DNA of 64,000 nucleotides, from NCBI GenBank assembly GCA_902622795.1, contig CACNRD010000006.1:1-64000 (forward strand). Reading direction: 5' to 3'. Shown in pieces: positions 1 to 9,328 of this stretch. The stretch is from an uncultured Pelagibacteraceae bacterium (GTDB lineage Bacteria > Pseudomonadota > Alphaproteobacteria > Pelagibacterales > Pelagibacteraceae). The notes beneath the pieces were generated by a model, which made no database searches, was not told the DNA's origin, and was given only the letters and a program-made list of their open reading frames with translations. Every line of letters starts with the position of its first letter. Within the stretch, counting starts at the first letter, position 1. Position numbers and translations under genes: made by a program.

Positions 1-380
1 ACCTTATTGTTAATTTTTAGTAATTTAGGCCACTCAACTAAAGTAATAATTTTTTCATTTTTTTCAAAAATATCTAAGTCTTTAATTTCTGAACTATTTT
101 TTATCCTAAATAAATCATAATGTTTAATGGTAAATTTATTAGTTTTATACTCATTCAGTAAATTAAAAGTAGGGCTAGTAACCTCAGTAAGTTCTAACTT
201 CTGATCAATCTGAAATTTATTAACAAGATATTTTACAAAAGTTGTCTTACCAACTCCCATCTCCCCATACAAAAAAACGTATTCGCCTCCTTTAAAGAGG
301 GAGGTTAATTTTTCAGCCAATTCTCTTGTAGATTTCTCAGAAGTAATATTAATTTTGCTATCTTTAATAGCGGTAAGCAT
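1..380 (-). CDS. tsaE: tRNA threonylcarbamoyladenosine biosynthesis ATPase TsaE, 3' end outside window
   Basis: This reading frame runs leftwards off the window edge, so only the first 126 or so residues are present. It has a P-loop ([10 protein letters not shown]), followed by the family signatures [17 protein letters not shown] and LVEWP. TsaE is the small ATPase that works with TsaB and TsaD to place threonylcarbamoyl on A37 of ANN-decoding tRNAs. The ATG at 380 lies inside the end of ahcY, overlapping it by 17 bp, which suggests translational coupling. In rhizobia tsaE also follows ahcY in the chv/pts cluster, so the context fits. Identity is firm; the C-terminus cannot be judged. Confidence 0.9.
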   Translation of the reverse strand, partial: MLTAIKDSKINITSEKSTRELAEKLTSLFKGGEYVFLYGEMGVGKTTFVKYLVNKFQIDQKLELTEVTSPTFNLLNEYKTNKFTIKHYDLFRIKNSSEIKDLDIFEKNEKIITLVEWPKLLKINNK

Positions 381-1650
381 CTGGTTTAAAAGGACCTTCT
401 GTTCCTACGCTTATGTAATCTGCTTGATCTTTAGACAATTTAGTTAGTTTAGCACCAACTTTTTTAAGATGTAAAGTAGCAACTTTTTCATCCAAATGCT
501 TTGGTAACACATAAACCTTATTATCATAATTTTTATGATTATGCCAAAGTTCTATCTGTGCAATTACCTGATTAGTGAATGAAGCACTCATCACAAAGCT
601 AGGGTGTCCAGTTGCACAACCTAAATTTACCAATCTTCCTTCTGCTAATAAAATAATTCTCTTACCACCAGGAAGTTCAATCTCATGAACTTGTGGTTTA
701 ACTTCAGTCCATTTATAATTTTTCAGAGCCTCGACCTGTATTTCGTTATCAAAATGTCCAATGTTACATAAGATAGCTCTATCCTTCATGTCTCTCATGT
801 GGTCTGCTGTAACTATATCTTTGTTTCCTGTAGCAGTTACAACTATATCTGCTCTACTTATAGCTTCTTCCATTAAAACTACTTCGTAGCCCTCCATTGC
901 AGCTTGAAGAGCACAAATTGGATCTGCTTCTGTGACTAATACTCTTGCTCCACTTTGTCTTAAAGAAGCAGCACTTCCTTTACCAACATCACCAAAGCCT
1001 GCTACAATTGCAATTTTACCTGACATCATAACGTCAGTTGCTCGTCTTATTCCGTCAACTAAACTTTCTCTACAACCATATAAATTATCAAATTTTGATT
1101 TAGTTACTGAGTCATTTACATTTATTGCTGGCACTAAAAGAGATTTATCTTTTTCCATTTTGTTAAGTGCTTTAATTCCAGTTGTTGTTTCCTCTGAAAC
1201 TCCTTTAACATCTTTCATCAATTCTTTATATTCGTTGTGCATGATTGCTGTTAGGTCACCACCATCATCTAATAACATATTTGGCTTCCAATCAGGTTTA
1301 CCTACTATAGTTTGTTTTATACACCATAAGTATTCTTCTTCAGTTTCACCCTTCCACGCATAAACAGGTACACCTGCTTTAGCAATAGCAGCAGCAGCAT
1401 GATCTTGAGTTGAAAAAATATTACAAGATGACCATCTAACCTCTGCTCCTAAATCAACCAATGTTTCAATAAGTACAGCTGTTTGTATTGTCATATGTAA
1501 ACAGCCAATAATTTTAGCACCCTTAAGGGGTTTCGTTTTTGAATATTCCTCTCTTAAAGCCATCAATCCTGGCATTTCACTTTCTGCAATAGAAATTTCT
1601 TTTCTTCCAAAATCAGCTTGTGAAATATCTTTTACTTTATAATCTTCCAT
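364..1650 (-). CDS. ahcY: Adenosylhomocysteinase
   Basis: Cytoplasmic NAD-dependent enzyme that splits S-adenosylhomocysteine into adenosine and homocysteine, clearing the product inhibitor of SAM-dependent methylation. The 428-residue protein has the substrate segment HMTIQTAVL (about 52-60), the catalytic stretch [13 protein letters not shown] with Lys184 and Asp188, the NAD-binding GFGDVGKG (218-225) and the conserved C-terminal KPDAYRY. At 428 residues it is near the length of animal enzymes and shorter than the roughly 465-475 residues common in proteobacteria, which carry an insertion. It lies 42 bp after chvG on the same strand and overlaps tsaE, so it probably shares their transcript. 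No riboswitch-like structure is evident in the short upstream gap. Confidence 0.97.
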   Translation of the reverse strand: MEDYKVKDISQADFGRKEISIAESEMPGLMALREEYSKTKPLKGAKIIGCLHMTIQTAVLIETLVDLGAEVRWSSCNIFSTQDHAAAAIAKAGVPVYAWKGETEEEYLWCIKQTIVGKPDWKPNMLLDDGGDLTAIMHNEYKELMKDVKGVSEETTTGIKALNKMEKDKSLLVPAINVNDSVTKSKFDNLYGCRESLVDGIRRATDVMMSGKIAIVAGFGDVGKGSAASLRQSGARVLVTEADPICALQAAMEGYEVVLMEEAISRADIVVTATGNKDIVTADHMRDMKDRAILCNIGHFDNEIQVEALKNYKWTEVKPQVHEIELPGGKRIILLAEGRLVNLGCATGHPSFVMSASFTNQVIAQIELWHNHKNYDNKVYVLPKHLDEKVATLHLKKVGAKLTKLSKDQADYISVGTEGPFKPDAYRY

Positions 1651-1692
1651 GGCAAGGTTTATAACGTTAAGTATTAATTTATCAACATTAGA

Positions 1693-3234
1693 TTAAATGG
1701 TTGGAAATCTTATTTCTATCATAGCACCTACTGTATCAACTCGATTAGATGCTACAATTTCTCCATCATGTAAATCAACTAGATTTTTAACGATATTTAA
1801 TCCTAGTCCTGAATGTTCTCCAAACTTATTAGGTCGATTACTGTAAAACCTCTTAAATATTCTTGAGGTATCTTTTTCCTTAAACCCTTCTCCTTCGTCA
1901 AGTATTTTGACTGAAACTTTATTTTCTGAACTATCAGAAACATTAATTAAAATGCTGGAACCTTTTTTGCTAAAGGATATAGAATTATCTAATAAATTTG
2001 CAATTATTTGCTCAATTCTGTTTTCTATACCCTTTATAAAATATTTTTTGTTTCCATCATTTTCGTATCTTACATCAATATCTTTTTTAACTTTATGGAT
2101 ATTATTATAATCATCTACAACGGATTGGATAATTGGTTCTATATTTATCCTGTTCATTTTTTCTTTACTCAAAGCAACCTCATCCTTTAACATTTGAGAG
2201 TAATCTGTAATTAACCTTTCAATACGCTGAACATCATGGCTAAGAATATTTATTAGTTTTAGTCTTTGATCTTTATCATTTGTATCTTGTAAAATTTCTG
2301 ATGCGCCTTTTAAAGATGCTAAAGGATTTCTAATTTCATGAACTAGATCTGTAGAAAAATTTTCTGCATGTGTTACTCTTTTTTGTAACTCATTTGTCAT
2401 GTCTTCAAGAGAAGTTGAAAGAAGACCTAATTCATCGTTTCTATTTTTTAAATTTTCAATGTTTGACTTAGTCTGATTTTTTTCTTTTATAAGTTTAGTA
2501 TAATTAACTAAATTTTGAATTGGTTTGATAAAATATCTACTTAAAACAAATGAAAAAATTAAAATTACAAATCCAACAGATATGGCAGTTCTAATTACAA
2601 AAGCTTTTCTCTCATCTGTTGCAGTTTTAATATCATTAGCAATCTCGGTTATTGCTAAATAACCTACATTTGATCCTTCTCTTTTAACATCTTTTATAGT
2701 TGTTAGCTTGAATTGATTGTAGTTTTCTTGAATGAAAGTGTATGGATTTCCAGATTTTTCAGATTTTGAGTAATCAGTCAAAATATCTTTCAAAGAGACT
2801 GGCTTTTCTTGATCTATATTAATATTTTTTACTTCAATATTTTGATCATTTTTATCTTCGCTTAAACTTTCAAATTCAATCTCATCTATTCTTTTTGAGA
2901 ATGATCTCGGATCAAGATCTAATGTATCCGTGTCTCCAATAAGATTTAAGTTACTATCAAAAAAAATTACTCTATCTAAATTTTGAAATATAAATCTTGT
3001 TGAAAATAGAAATTTTCTTATATCGTTAGCATCTAATTTTACGTTTAATCTTGAGAGAGTATCGATAGTATTATTTATAATTTTTATATGATTTTCAGAT
3101 TTTTTTTTTACTAAGTTTGGTTGAATGTTATTTAAGTAAACTATTGTAAATAATCCAATAATTGTAAAGATAACAAAGTTAATAAATAAAAACTTTTTTA
3201 ATATTGAAAGTGTTTTTAAGTATTTACTAAACAT
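1693..3234 (-). CDS. chvG: Sensor histidine kinase, ChvG-like
   Basis: Membrane sensor kinase of 513 residues. Two transmembrane segments (about 13-34 and 211-233) flank a periplasmic sensor region; a HAMP linker, a HisKA domain with the phospho-accepting His299 in DLVHEIRNPLASL, and a HATPase domain with the N box (LLDNSISFS) and G boxes (DEGEGF, GLGLNIV) follow. The partner gene immediately upstream is a ChvI-type regulator, and downstream come ahcY and tsaE, as in the rhizobial chv cluster. In other alphaproteobacteria ChvG/ChvI (ExoS/BatS type) responds to acid or envelope stress; the signal here is unknown. The stop of chvI and the start of this gene share one base, indicating a tightly coupled pair. 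Confidence 0.88.
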   Translation of the reverse strand: MFSKYLKTLSILKKFLFINFVIFTIIGLFTIVYLNNIQPNLVKKKSENHIKIINNTIDTLSRLNVKLDANDIRKFLFSTRFIFQNLDRVIFFDSNLNLIGDTDTLDLDPRSFSKRIDEIEFESLSEDKNDQNIEVKNINIDQEKPVSLKDILTDYSKSEKSGNPYTFIQENYNQFKLTTIKDVKREGSNVGYLAITEIANDIKTATDERKAFVIRTAISVGFVILIFSFVLSRYFIKPIQNLVNYTKLIKEKNQTKSNIENLKNRNDELGLLSTSLEDMTNELQKRVTHAENFSTDLVHEIRNPLASLKGASEILQDTNDKDQRLKLINILSHDVQRIERLITDYSQMLKDEVALSKEKMNRINIEPIIQSVVDDYNNIHKVKKDIDVRYENDGNKKYFIKGIENRIEQIIANLLDNSISFSKKGSSILINVSDSSENKVSVKILDEGEGFKEKDTSRIFKRFYSNRPNKFGEHSGLGLNIVKNLVDLHDGEIVASNRVDTVGAMIEIRFPTI

Positions 3235-3941
3235 CAGCTAACATTCCATCTATATCCACTACCATACCTAGTTTCAATAGCTGAAAAATCAGCATCTACT
3301 TTTTTAAATTTTTTACGAATTCTCTTAACGTGACTATCGATTGTTCTATCTTCTATATCGGTATCTTCCCTATAAGCGATATCCATTAATTGCGCTCTTT
3401 CTTTAATTATACCTGGCCTTTTTGCTAACTCTTTAACAATTAAGAATTCTGTTGTAGTTAGTTTATCTGGTAATGGTTTTCCATTCCATTCGCATTCAAG
3501 CTGAGATGGGTCTAACTTTAATCTTCCATGAGAAATTAAGCTTTTATTTTCCTCTAAAATATTTTTAGAATCTTTTTTTCTTAACTGAACTCTAATTCTT
3601 TCGATTAAAACTTTTATAGAAAAGCCTCCAGATTTTTTTACAAAATCATCTGCACCTAATTTCAAACCTAAAAGCTCATCGATTTCATCATCTTTGGACG
3701 TTAAAAAAATTACTGGTAAAGAGGTTTTTTTTCTAAGTTTTTTTAATAATTCCTCTCCATCCATCTTTGGCATTTTAATATCAATAACTGCAAGATCAGG
3801 TGGCATTCTTGTTAGTCCAATTAGTGCGCTCTCTCCATCTATATAGGTTTGCACTTTGAAACCCTCTTTCTCTAAAGCAATACTTAAGCTTGTAAGTATG
3901 TTTCTATCATCATCGATTAAAGCTATAGTTTGTTTCTGCAT
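3234..3941 (-). CDS. chvI: Response regulator, ChvI-like (OmpR family)
   Basis: DNA-binding regulator of 235 residues: receiver domain 1-120 with acidic pocket DDD (10-12), phospho-acceptor Asp54 in AVIDIKMPKMDG and the conserved Lys in FLTSKDDE, then an OmpR-type winged helix (about 140-235, ending GSGYRWN). The segment IALIDDDRNILTSLSIAL and the sequence LTSKDDEIDELLGLKLGADD are characteristic of the ChvI subgroup rather than PhoB. It is first in a minus-strand set chvI-chvG-ahcY-tsaE. A promoter-like element sits just upstream (3954-3982), predicting a very short leader. Confidence 0.9.
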   Translation of the reverse strand: MQKQTIALIDDDRNILTSLSIALEKEGFKVQTYIDGESALIGLTRMPPDLAVIDIKMPKMDGEELLKKLRKKTSLPVIFLTSKDDEIDELLGLKLGADDFVKKSGGFSIKVLIERIRVQLRKKDSKNILEENKSLISHGRLKLDPSQLECEWNGKPLPDKLTTTEFLIVKELAKRPGIIKERAQLMDIAYREDTDIEDRTIDSHVKRIRKKFKKVDADFSAIETRYGSGYRWNVS

Positions 3942-3953
3942 ATATTCATCTTA

Positions 3954-3982
3954 AAAATACTAAATTGTCCTAATTTGGGCAA
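3954..3982 (-). promoter_or_regulatory. Putative sigma-70-type promoter for chvI
   Basis: On the minus strand a TTGCCC box (3977-3982) and a TATTTT box (3954-3959) are separated by 17 bp. Each matches the consensus at 4 of 6 positions. The implied start site, near 3947, would leave only a few bases before the chvI ATG. AT-rich DNA yields chance matches, so this is tentative. Confidence 0.33.
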
Positions 3983-3992
3983 TGGTATTAAA

Positions 3993-6767
3993 TTAATGAA
4001 GCATTCCCCAATTATCACCTACATTAACGTCAACTGTTAAAGGGGTAGAAAATGTGTGAAAGTCACTTTTAGCTACACTTGTCATCTCATTTTTAATTAT
4101 TTTAGTCATCAACTTTTCATCGTTTTTTGGAACTTCAAAAATTAATTCATCATGAATTTGAAGAAGCATTTTTGGTTTTATAATTTTATCCTCAGACATT
4201 TTTTTATTTAATCTTATCATGGCTAGTCTCATTATCTCTGAGGCCGATCCTTGTATTGGAGCATTAATTGCAGCGCGCTCTTGAAAATTTCTCACGTTAA
4301 AATTTTTATCGTTTATCCCATTAAAGTGTGATCTTCTTCCAAAAATATTATTCACATAACCACTTTTTCTGCAAAATTTAATAGTATTTTCCATATAGAC
4401 CTTAATTTCTGGAAATTTTCCAAAGTATGAATTTAGAAATTCTTCAGCTTCATAGTTAGATACATTAATTTGTTTTGCTAAACCATATTGGGAAATTCCA
4501 TAAATTATTCCAAAATTAATAGCTTTGGCTTTCCTTCTATGATCTTGATTTACTTTTTTAATATCAATATTAAATATTTGGCTAGCTGTTAAAGAGTGAA
4601 TATCCTCTTCATTTTTAAATGCCTTTTTTAATTCTTTCACATCTGCTAAATCAGCAAGAATTCTCATTTCAATTTGATTATAATCCGCAGAAATTAATAA
4701 ATGATCTTTTTTTGCCTTAAATGCTTTTCTTATATCTTTGCCGTCATCTGATTTAATTGGAATATTTTGTAGATTGGGGTCACTTGAAGCTAGTCTTCCA
4801 GTTGTGGTAGCGGCTAACAAAAAGGAAGTATGCACTCTTTTTGTTGTTGGATTAACGTGTCCAGGTAATGCGTCTGAGTAAGTATTTTTTAATTTTGATA
4901 ACTGTCTCCAGTCCAAGATTAATTTAGGAAATTTGTTACCTTTAAATGCTAAATCCTCCAAAACAGACGCACTTGTTGCAAATCCACCTTTTTTTGTTTT
5001 TTTTAAACCCGCTATTTTAAGATCATTGTAAATGATTTCACCTAGTTGTTTGGGTGACCCAATATTGAACTCTTTTTTTGAAATTTTAAATATCTCTTTT
5101 TCTAATGTTAAAATTTTTTTTTCGAATTTTTTAGAAAGAGACGTTAAAAACTTACTATCAACCTCAACACCCTCTATTTCCATAAATGCGAGAATTTTAA
5201 TTAATGGTTTTTCAAAAATTTCATAAATATTAATCAGTTTTTCAGATTTTAGATTTTTAAGAAATTTCTTATAAAGTCTAAAAGTTACATCAGCATCTTC
5301 AGCTGCATAATCTTTTGCTTTTTCAACTTCTACCTCACTGAAATTGATTTCTTTTTTCCCAGTTCCAACCATTTCTTTAAAAGAAATCGTTTTATGTCCA
5401 AGATGTAACTCTGATAATGTATCCATGTTATGTCTATTTTTTCCTGCATCTAAAACATAAGACATCAACATTGTATCTTCCATGGCAGACAATGTTATGC
5501 CATGCTTAAATAAAACAATAAAATCAAATTTAATATTTTGACCTATTTTTTTAACACTTGGATCCTCTAATAATTTTTTTAGTTTTTTAATAACAACTTC
5601 TTTTTTGATACATTTTGATGATTTGTGACCAATTGGAATATAGCAGGCCTTCCCTATTTTTGAAGAAAGCGAGATACCTATGAGATCTGCTTGATGAGGA
5701 TCTAGAGAGTTTGTTTCAGTATCAACAGCAACCTCTCCTAACTCCTCAGCTTGTTGAACCCACTCATCTATTTCATCTGGGTTAGAAATCAAATAATAAT
5801 TTTTATTATTAATTGGACTTTGCTTTTCTATATTTTTAATTTCTGGAACAAAGCTCGTTAATTCTGGCTCTCCATATGCAGAAATAGCAGAACTTAATAA
5901 TCTATTAAATTCCATCTCTCTTAAAAATTTATATAATTTATCTTTGTCTATACTTTTTAACTCAAACTCATCTAGCTCTCTCTTTATTGGAGATTTATGA
6001 TCTAATGTCACAAGTTTTTTGCTAATTAATGCTTTATTTTTATTTTCTAAGAGAGTTTCTCGTCTTTTGTTTTGTTTGATCTCATGAGCTGATTTCAACA
6101 ATTTTTCTAGAGTGCCATACTTATTAATTAGCTCAGCAGCAGTTTTTACTCCTATTCCAGGCACACCTGGTACGTTATCACTACTATCACCCGCCAAGGA
6201 TTGGACATCTATTACTTTTGATGCATCAACCCCAAACTTTTTAATGACGTCTTCTTCAGTTATAAATTTATTTTTCATTGGATCGAAAATACGAACGTTT
6301 TTTTGATATAATTGCATTAAATCTTTATCTGATGAAACAATTGTGACCTTTGCTCCTTTTTTGATTATTTGATCAACATAAGTTGCAATTAAATCATCTG
6401 CCTCATAATTGGGTAAGTCTACAGATGGTAAGTTAAATGCTAAAACAGACTTTCTTATATATTCAAATTGAGGTGCCAAGTCATCAGGCGCCTCAGATCT
6501 GTTTGCTTTATATTCGCTATAGATTTCATTTCTAAATGTTTTCCTGGCAGAGTCAAAAATAACTGCAAAATGAGTTGGTTTCTGCAAATTTTGATTTGAT
6601 TTTGAGTCCTCTAAAAGTTTGAAAAGCATGCTGCAGAAACCACTAACTGCCCCTGTTGGCAGTCCATCACTTTTTCTACTTAATGGTGGTAATGCATAAT
6701 AAGCTCTAAAGATATATCCAGAACCATCAATAAGATAAAAATGATCAGTTTTTTGTATTTTACTCAT
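3993..6767 (-). CDS. polA: DNA polymerase I
   Basis: Repair and Okazaki-fragment polymerase of 924 residues with all three domains. The 5' nuclease is at about 1-300 (IFDSARKTFRNEIY, SSDKDLMQL, GDSSDNVPG). The 3'-5' exonuclease is at about 330-510 and looks active, with VDTETNSLDP, QNIKFD and YAAEDADVT retaining the DEDDy-type acidic residues. The polymerase domain fills the rest: motif A SADYNQIEMRIL, motif B RRKAKAINFGIIYG, motif C QIHDELIFE. Length is normal for a three-domain PolA. It is transcribed away from bioY and is the first gene of the minus-strand block; a separate promoter-like element precedes chvI. Confidence 0.98.
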   Translation of the reverse strand: MSKIQKTDHFYLIDGSGYIFRAYYALPPLSRKSDGLPTGAVSGFCSMLFKLLEDSKSNQNLQKPTHFAVIFDSARKTFRNEIYSEYKANRSEAPDDLAPQFEYIRKSVLAFNLPSVDLPNYEADDLIATYVDQIIKKGAKVTIVSSDKDLMQLYQKNVRIFDPMKNKFITEEDVIKKFGVDASKVIDVQSLAGDSSDNVPGVPGIGVKTAAELINKYGTLEKLLKSAHEIKQNKRRETLLENKNKALISKKLVTLDHKSPIKRELDEFELKSIDKDKLYKFLREMEFNRLLSSAISAYGEPELTSFVPEIKNIEKQSPINNKNYYLISNPDEIDEWVQQAEELGEVAVDTETNSLDPHQADLIGISLSSKIGKACYIPIGHKSSKCIKKEVVIKKLKKLLEDPSVKKIGQNIKFDFIVLFKHGITLSAMEDTMLMSYVLDAGKNRHNMDTLSELHLGHKTISFKEMVGTGKKEINFSEVEVEKAKDYAAEDADVTFRLYKKFLKNLKSEKLINIYEIFEKPLIKILAFMEIEGVEVDSKFLTSLSKKFEKKILTLEKEIFKISKKEFNIGSPKQLGEIIYNDLKIAGLKKTKKGGFATSASVLEDLAFKGNKFPKLILDWRQLSKLKNTYSDALPGHVNPTTKRVHTSFLLAATTTGRLASSDPNLQNIPIKSDDGKDIRKAFKAKKDHLLISADYNQIEMRILADLADVKELKKAFKNEEDIHSLTASQIFNIDIKKVNQDHRRKAKAINFGIIYGISQYGLAKQINVSNYEAEEFLNSYFGKFPEIKVYMENTIKFCRKSGYVNNIFGRRSHFNGINDKNFNVRNFQERAAINAPIQGSASEIMRLAMIRLNKKMSEDKIIKPKMLLQIHDELIFEVPKNDEKLMTKIIKNEMTSVAKSDFHTFSTPLTVDVNVGDNWGMLH

Positions 6768-6865
6768 TAAAATTTATTAAATGTTTTATAGTTAATATAG
6801 TCTAAACTTTAATTTAATCTACTAATCACTAGATTATATTAACAATTAAGAGTATTATTAATTTT

Positions 6866-7417
6866 ATGGAATTAACAAAAAATCTTACACAACCTAAAAT
6901 AATTAAATTTTTTTTAGCTATTGTTCTTGGTTCAATAGCTTTAACTATTTCTGCAAAAATAAAAATTCCTTTTTACCCAGTCCCTATGACTATGCAAACT
7001 TTTGTAGTCTTATTTTTAGGAATTAGCTTAGGTTATAAAATTGGATTAGCTACAGTCGGATTGTATTTAATTGAAGGAATTGCAGGATTGCCAGTTTTTT
7101 CAAATTCTCCAGAAAAAGGTGTTGGACTTTTATATTTCACTGGTCCAACTATGGGATATTTAATTGGATTCTTAACAGCATGCTATTTAGCATCTATGAT
7201 TAAATTTGAGGATGGTTTTTTTGTTGTTTTGGGTAAATTAATACTTGCAACTTCAACAATATATATTTTAGGATTATTGTGGTTAGGAACATTAATCGGA
7301 TGGGATAAGCCTATTTTAGCGTTAGGAGCTAAACCTTTTTTGTTAGCTGAAATATTCAAAATTACCATCTTGGCATTATTAGTAAAACAAATTATAAAAA
7401 TTAGAAAATTTATCTAG
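6866..7417 (+). CDS. bioY: Biotin transporter BioY (ECF S component)
   Basis: Small integral membrane protein of 183 residues, built almost wholly of hydrophobic helices, with the BioY signatures KIPFYPVPMTMQTFVVL near the N-terminus and GLPVFSN plus GPTMGYLIGF in the middle. BioY is the substrate-binding subunit of the biotin ECF transporter; some members transport without dedicated EcfA/EcfT partners. No ATPase or EcfT gene lies nearby, so this looks like a solitary BioY or one using partners elsewhere. The gene is divergent from polA with 98 bp between them, and its 3' end overlaps the converging regA gene by 8 bp. Confidence 0.92.
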   Translation: MELTKNLTQPKIIKFFLAIVLGSIALTISAKIKIPFYPVPMTMQTFVVLFLGISLGYKIGLATVGLYLIEGIAGLPVFSNSPEKGVGLLYFTGPTMGYLIGFLTACYLASMIKFEDGFFVVLGKLILATSTIYILGLLWLGTLIGWDKPILALGAKPFLLAEIFKITILALLVKQIIKIRKFI

Positions 7418-7973
7418 GGGATCTTTTAGACAGAATTCTTTGAAGAGTTCTTCTATGCATTTTAAGTCTTCGAGCTGTTTCAGATACATTTCTATTGCAT
7501 AGTTCAAAAACTCTATGGATATGTTCCCATTTTACTCTATCTGCTGACATTGGGTTTTCTGGAGGTGCAGCTTTTTTTGATGGATCTGCTAACAAGGCTT
7601 TTTCAACATCCTCAGCGTCTGCTGGCTTAGCAAGATAATCTATTGCACCCTCTTTTATAGCTGCAACTGCTGTTGGAATGTTTCCATATCCAGTTAACAT
7701 TATAATTCTACTATCATTATTTGAGGTTTGAATTTCTTTTACAACTTCAAGACCATTTCCATCTCCGAGTCTTAAATCTACTACAGCAAATCCAGGTTTT
7801 TTTGCTTTAACAGCTTCGACACCCTTTTGTACACTCTCTGCTTGAAAAACCTCAAAACCCTTCTTTTCCATTGCTCTTGCCAATCTTTCTCTAAAAGGAT
7901 TGTCATCATCACAAATTAACAGTGATTTATTCTCAAAATCACTGAGGTTTTGAAGAGTTGCTTGTTCTTTCAT
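7410..7973 (-). CDS. regA: Redox-type response regulator RegA/PrrA/ActR
   Basis: Two-domain regulator of 187 residues. The receiver (about 15-130) has the acidic pocket CDDD (21-24), phospho-acceptor Asp66 in AVVDLRLGDG and Lys in YLAKPADA. After a proline-rich linker (AAPPENP) comes a Fis-type helix-turn-helix at about 150-187 (NVSETARRLKMHRRTLQRIL). This compact layout, with no AAA+ domain, is that of RegA/PrrA, which in alphaproteobacteria answers the redox state of the quinone pool through RegB. No regB is adjacent here. Its stop codon lies inside bioY on the opposite strand. An AGGAG sequence sits just before the ATG. Confidence 0.93.
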   Translation of the reverse strand: MKEQATLQNLSDFENKSLLICDDDNPFRERLARAMEKKGFEVFQAESVQKGVEAVKAKKPGFAVVDLRLGDGNGLEVVKEIQTSNNDSRIIMLTGYGNIPTAVAAIKEGAIDYLAKPADAEDVEKALLADPSKKAAPPENPMSADRVKWEHIHRVFELCNRNVSETARRLKMHRRTLQRILSKRSPR

Positions 7974-8045
7974 ACTCCTAATATGGTAACTGAATTAAAT
8001 TTTTCAACATATGATTATTAAGCAATACTGACCTGAATTATTTGC

Positions 8046-8073
8046 TTTACATTAGTGATGGTTACTTTATATG
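8046..8073 (+). promoter_or_regulatory. Putative promoter for the polyamine operon
   Basis: TTTACA (8046-8051) and TATATG (8068-8073) are spaced by 16 bp in the 170-bp gap between regA and the decarboxylase gene. They match the -35 and -10 consensus at 5 and 4 of 6 positions. The predicted leader to the ATG at 8144 is about 65 nt and very T-rich. I see no recognisable riboswitch in it. Confidence 0.35.
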
Positions 8074-8143
8074 CCAGAAAATATTAAAGTTTTTTTATTT
8101 TAAAAGACTTTTTTTTATTAAATTTTTTTTGGAGGCATTAAAA

Positions 8144-9328
8144 ATGCAAAAATTTAAATCGGTTGAAGAACTTGTAAATCAACTGAAACCTGAAAAACCC
8201 GTATATTGTATCAGAAAAAGTTCAATTGAATCTGCGGTAAAAGTTTTCAAAAAAAATTTCTCAGGAACAGTTTTGTATGCTGTAAAGACAAATCCTCATC
8301 CAGAAGTAATAAAAACAATAATAGATAGCGGAATAGATCAATTTGATGTTGCATCAATTGAAGAAATAAAAAGCATAAGAAATTTTAGTCATAATGCAAA
8401 ATGCTCATACATGCACACTGTAAAAAGCAGAGAAAGTATTAAGGAAGCTTATTTTAATTATAATGTTAAAACTTTTTCATTAGATACTAAGGATGAATTA
8501 ATCAAAATTATAGAAAGTACAAATAACGCAAAAGATTTGGAATTATTTGTAAGAGTGGCAGTTTCAAACGAGCATGCTGAAATAGACTTATCGAAAAAGT
8601 TTGGAGCTTTAACATCAGAGGCGATAGGTTTAACTAGATTAGCAAAACAACATGCAAAAAAAATTGGTTTGAGTTTTCATGTTGGATCTCAATGTATGCA
8701 TCCAATCTCATACGCAAAGGGTATAACCGAGATTGGAAACATAATAAAAAAAACTAAAATAGTTCCAGATTATATAAATATAGGAGGTGGATTTCCAACT
8801 ATCTATCCTGATTTAATTCCTCAATCATTAAATAATTATTTTAATGAAATTAAAAAAAGTCTAGAAAATTTAAAACTTGATGCATTACCTAAAATAATTT
8901 GTGAACCTGGAAGAGCTTTAGTTGCAGAAAGTGGATCAACAATTGTTAGAGTTAACCTTAGAAAGAAACAAAAGCTCTATATAAATGATGGAACCTATGG
9001 TTCTCTTTTTGATGCTGGTACTCCAAATATTGTTTACCCATCAAAGATGATTAAAGAAAACTCAAATAAAATTATTTCAAAAAAATTAACTGCTTTTGAT
9101 TTCTTTGGTCCAACCTGTGATAGCATGGATTATATGAAAGGTCCTTTTTTGCTTCCAAATAATATTAAAGAAAATGATTATATAGAACTTGGTCAGCTTG
9201 GGGCTTATGGATTAACTTTTAGAACTCAGTTCAATGGCTACTATTCAGATGAGATTTATGAAGTTGAAGATAAACCAATAATGACCATGTACGATAAAGA
9301 TAGCAATAAAGCTAATATGGTCGCTTAA
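8144..9328 (+). CDS. Ornithine/lysine decarboxylase, fold III PLP enzyme
   Basis: A PLP-dependent decarboxylase of 394 residues in the eukaryotic-ODC-like family, probably making putrescine from ornithine (or cadaverine from lysine). The PLP lysine is Lys48 in YAVKTNPHP; HVGSQ, GGGFPT, CEPGRALVAESG and the active-site FGPTCDSMD follow in family order. The frame is open from 8042, but I place the start at the ATG at 8144: it has a clear GGAGG 8 bases before it, and the upstream extension has no family similarity. The stop overlaps the next gene's ATG (TAATG). With the two following genes it forms a polyamine operon. Substrate choice between ornithine and lysine cannot be settled from sequence alone. 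Confidence 0.9.
   Translation: MQKFKSVEELVNQLKPEKPVYCIRKSSIESAVKVFKKNFSGTVLYAVKTNPHPEVIKTIIDSGIDQFDVASIEEIKSIRNFSHNAKCSYMHTVKSRESIKEAYFNYNVKTFSLDTKDELIKIIESTNNAKDLELFVRVAVSNEHAEIDLSKKFGALTSEAIGLTRLAKQHAKKIGLSFHVGSQCMHPISYAKGITEIGNIIKKTKIVPDYINIGGGFPTIYPDLIPQSLNNYFNEIKKSLENLKLDALPKIICEPGRALVAESGSTIVRVNLRKKQKLYINDGTYGSLFDAGTPNIVYPSKMIKENSNKIISKKLTAFDFFGPTCDSMDYMKGPFLLPNNIKENDYIELGQLGAYGLTFRTQFNGYYSDEIYEVEDKPIMTMYDKDSNKANMVA

Noticed and set aside
932..1363. Open plus-strand frame of 143 codons inside ahcY
   Set aside because: Antisense to a clear enzyme gene, no recognisable domain; explained by codon bias of ahcY.
6768..6865. Promoters for polA and bioY in their shared 98-bp gap
   Set aside because: Several TATATT-like boxes occur but none with a convincing -35 partner; too AT-rich to choose.
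8042..8143. N-terminal extension of the decarboxylase from a TTG at 8042
   Set aside because: The 34 extra residues are Phe/Lys/Ile-rich without family similarity, and the ATG at 8144 has a strong GGAGG site.
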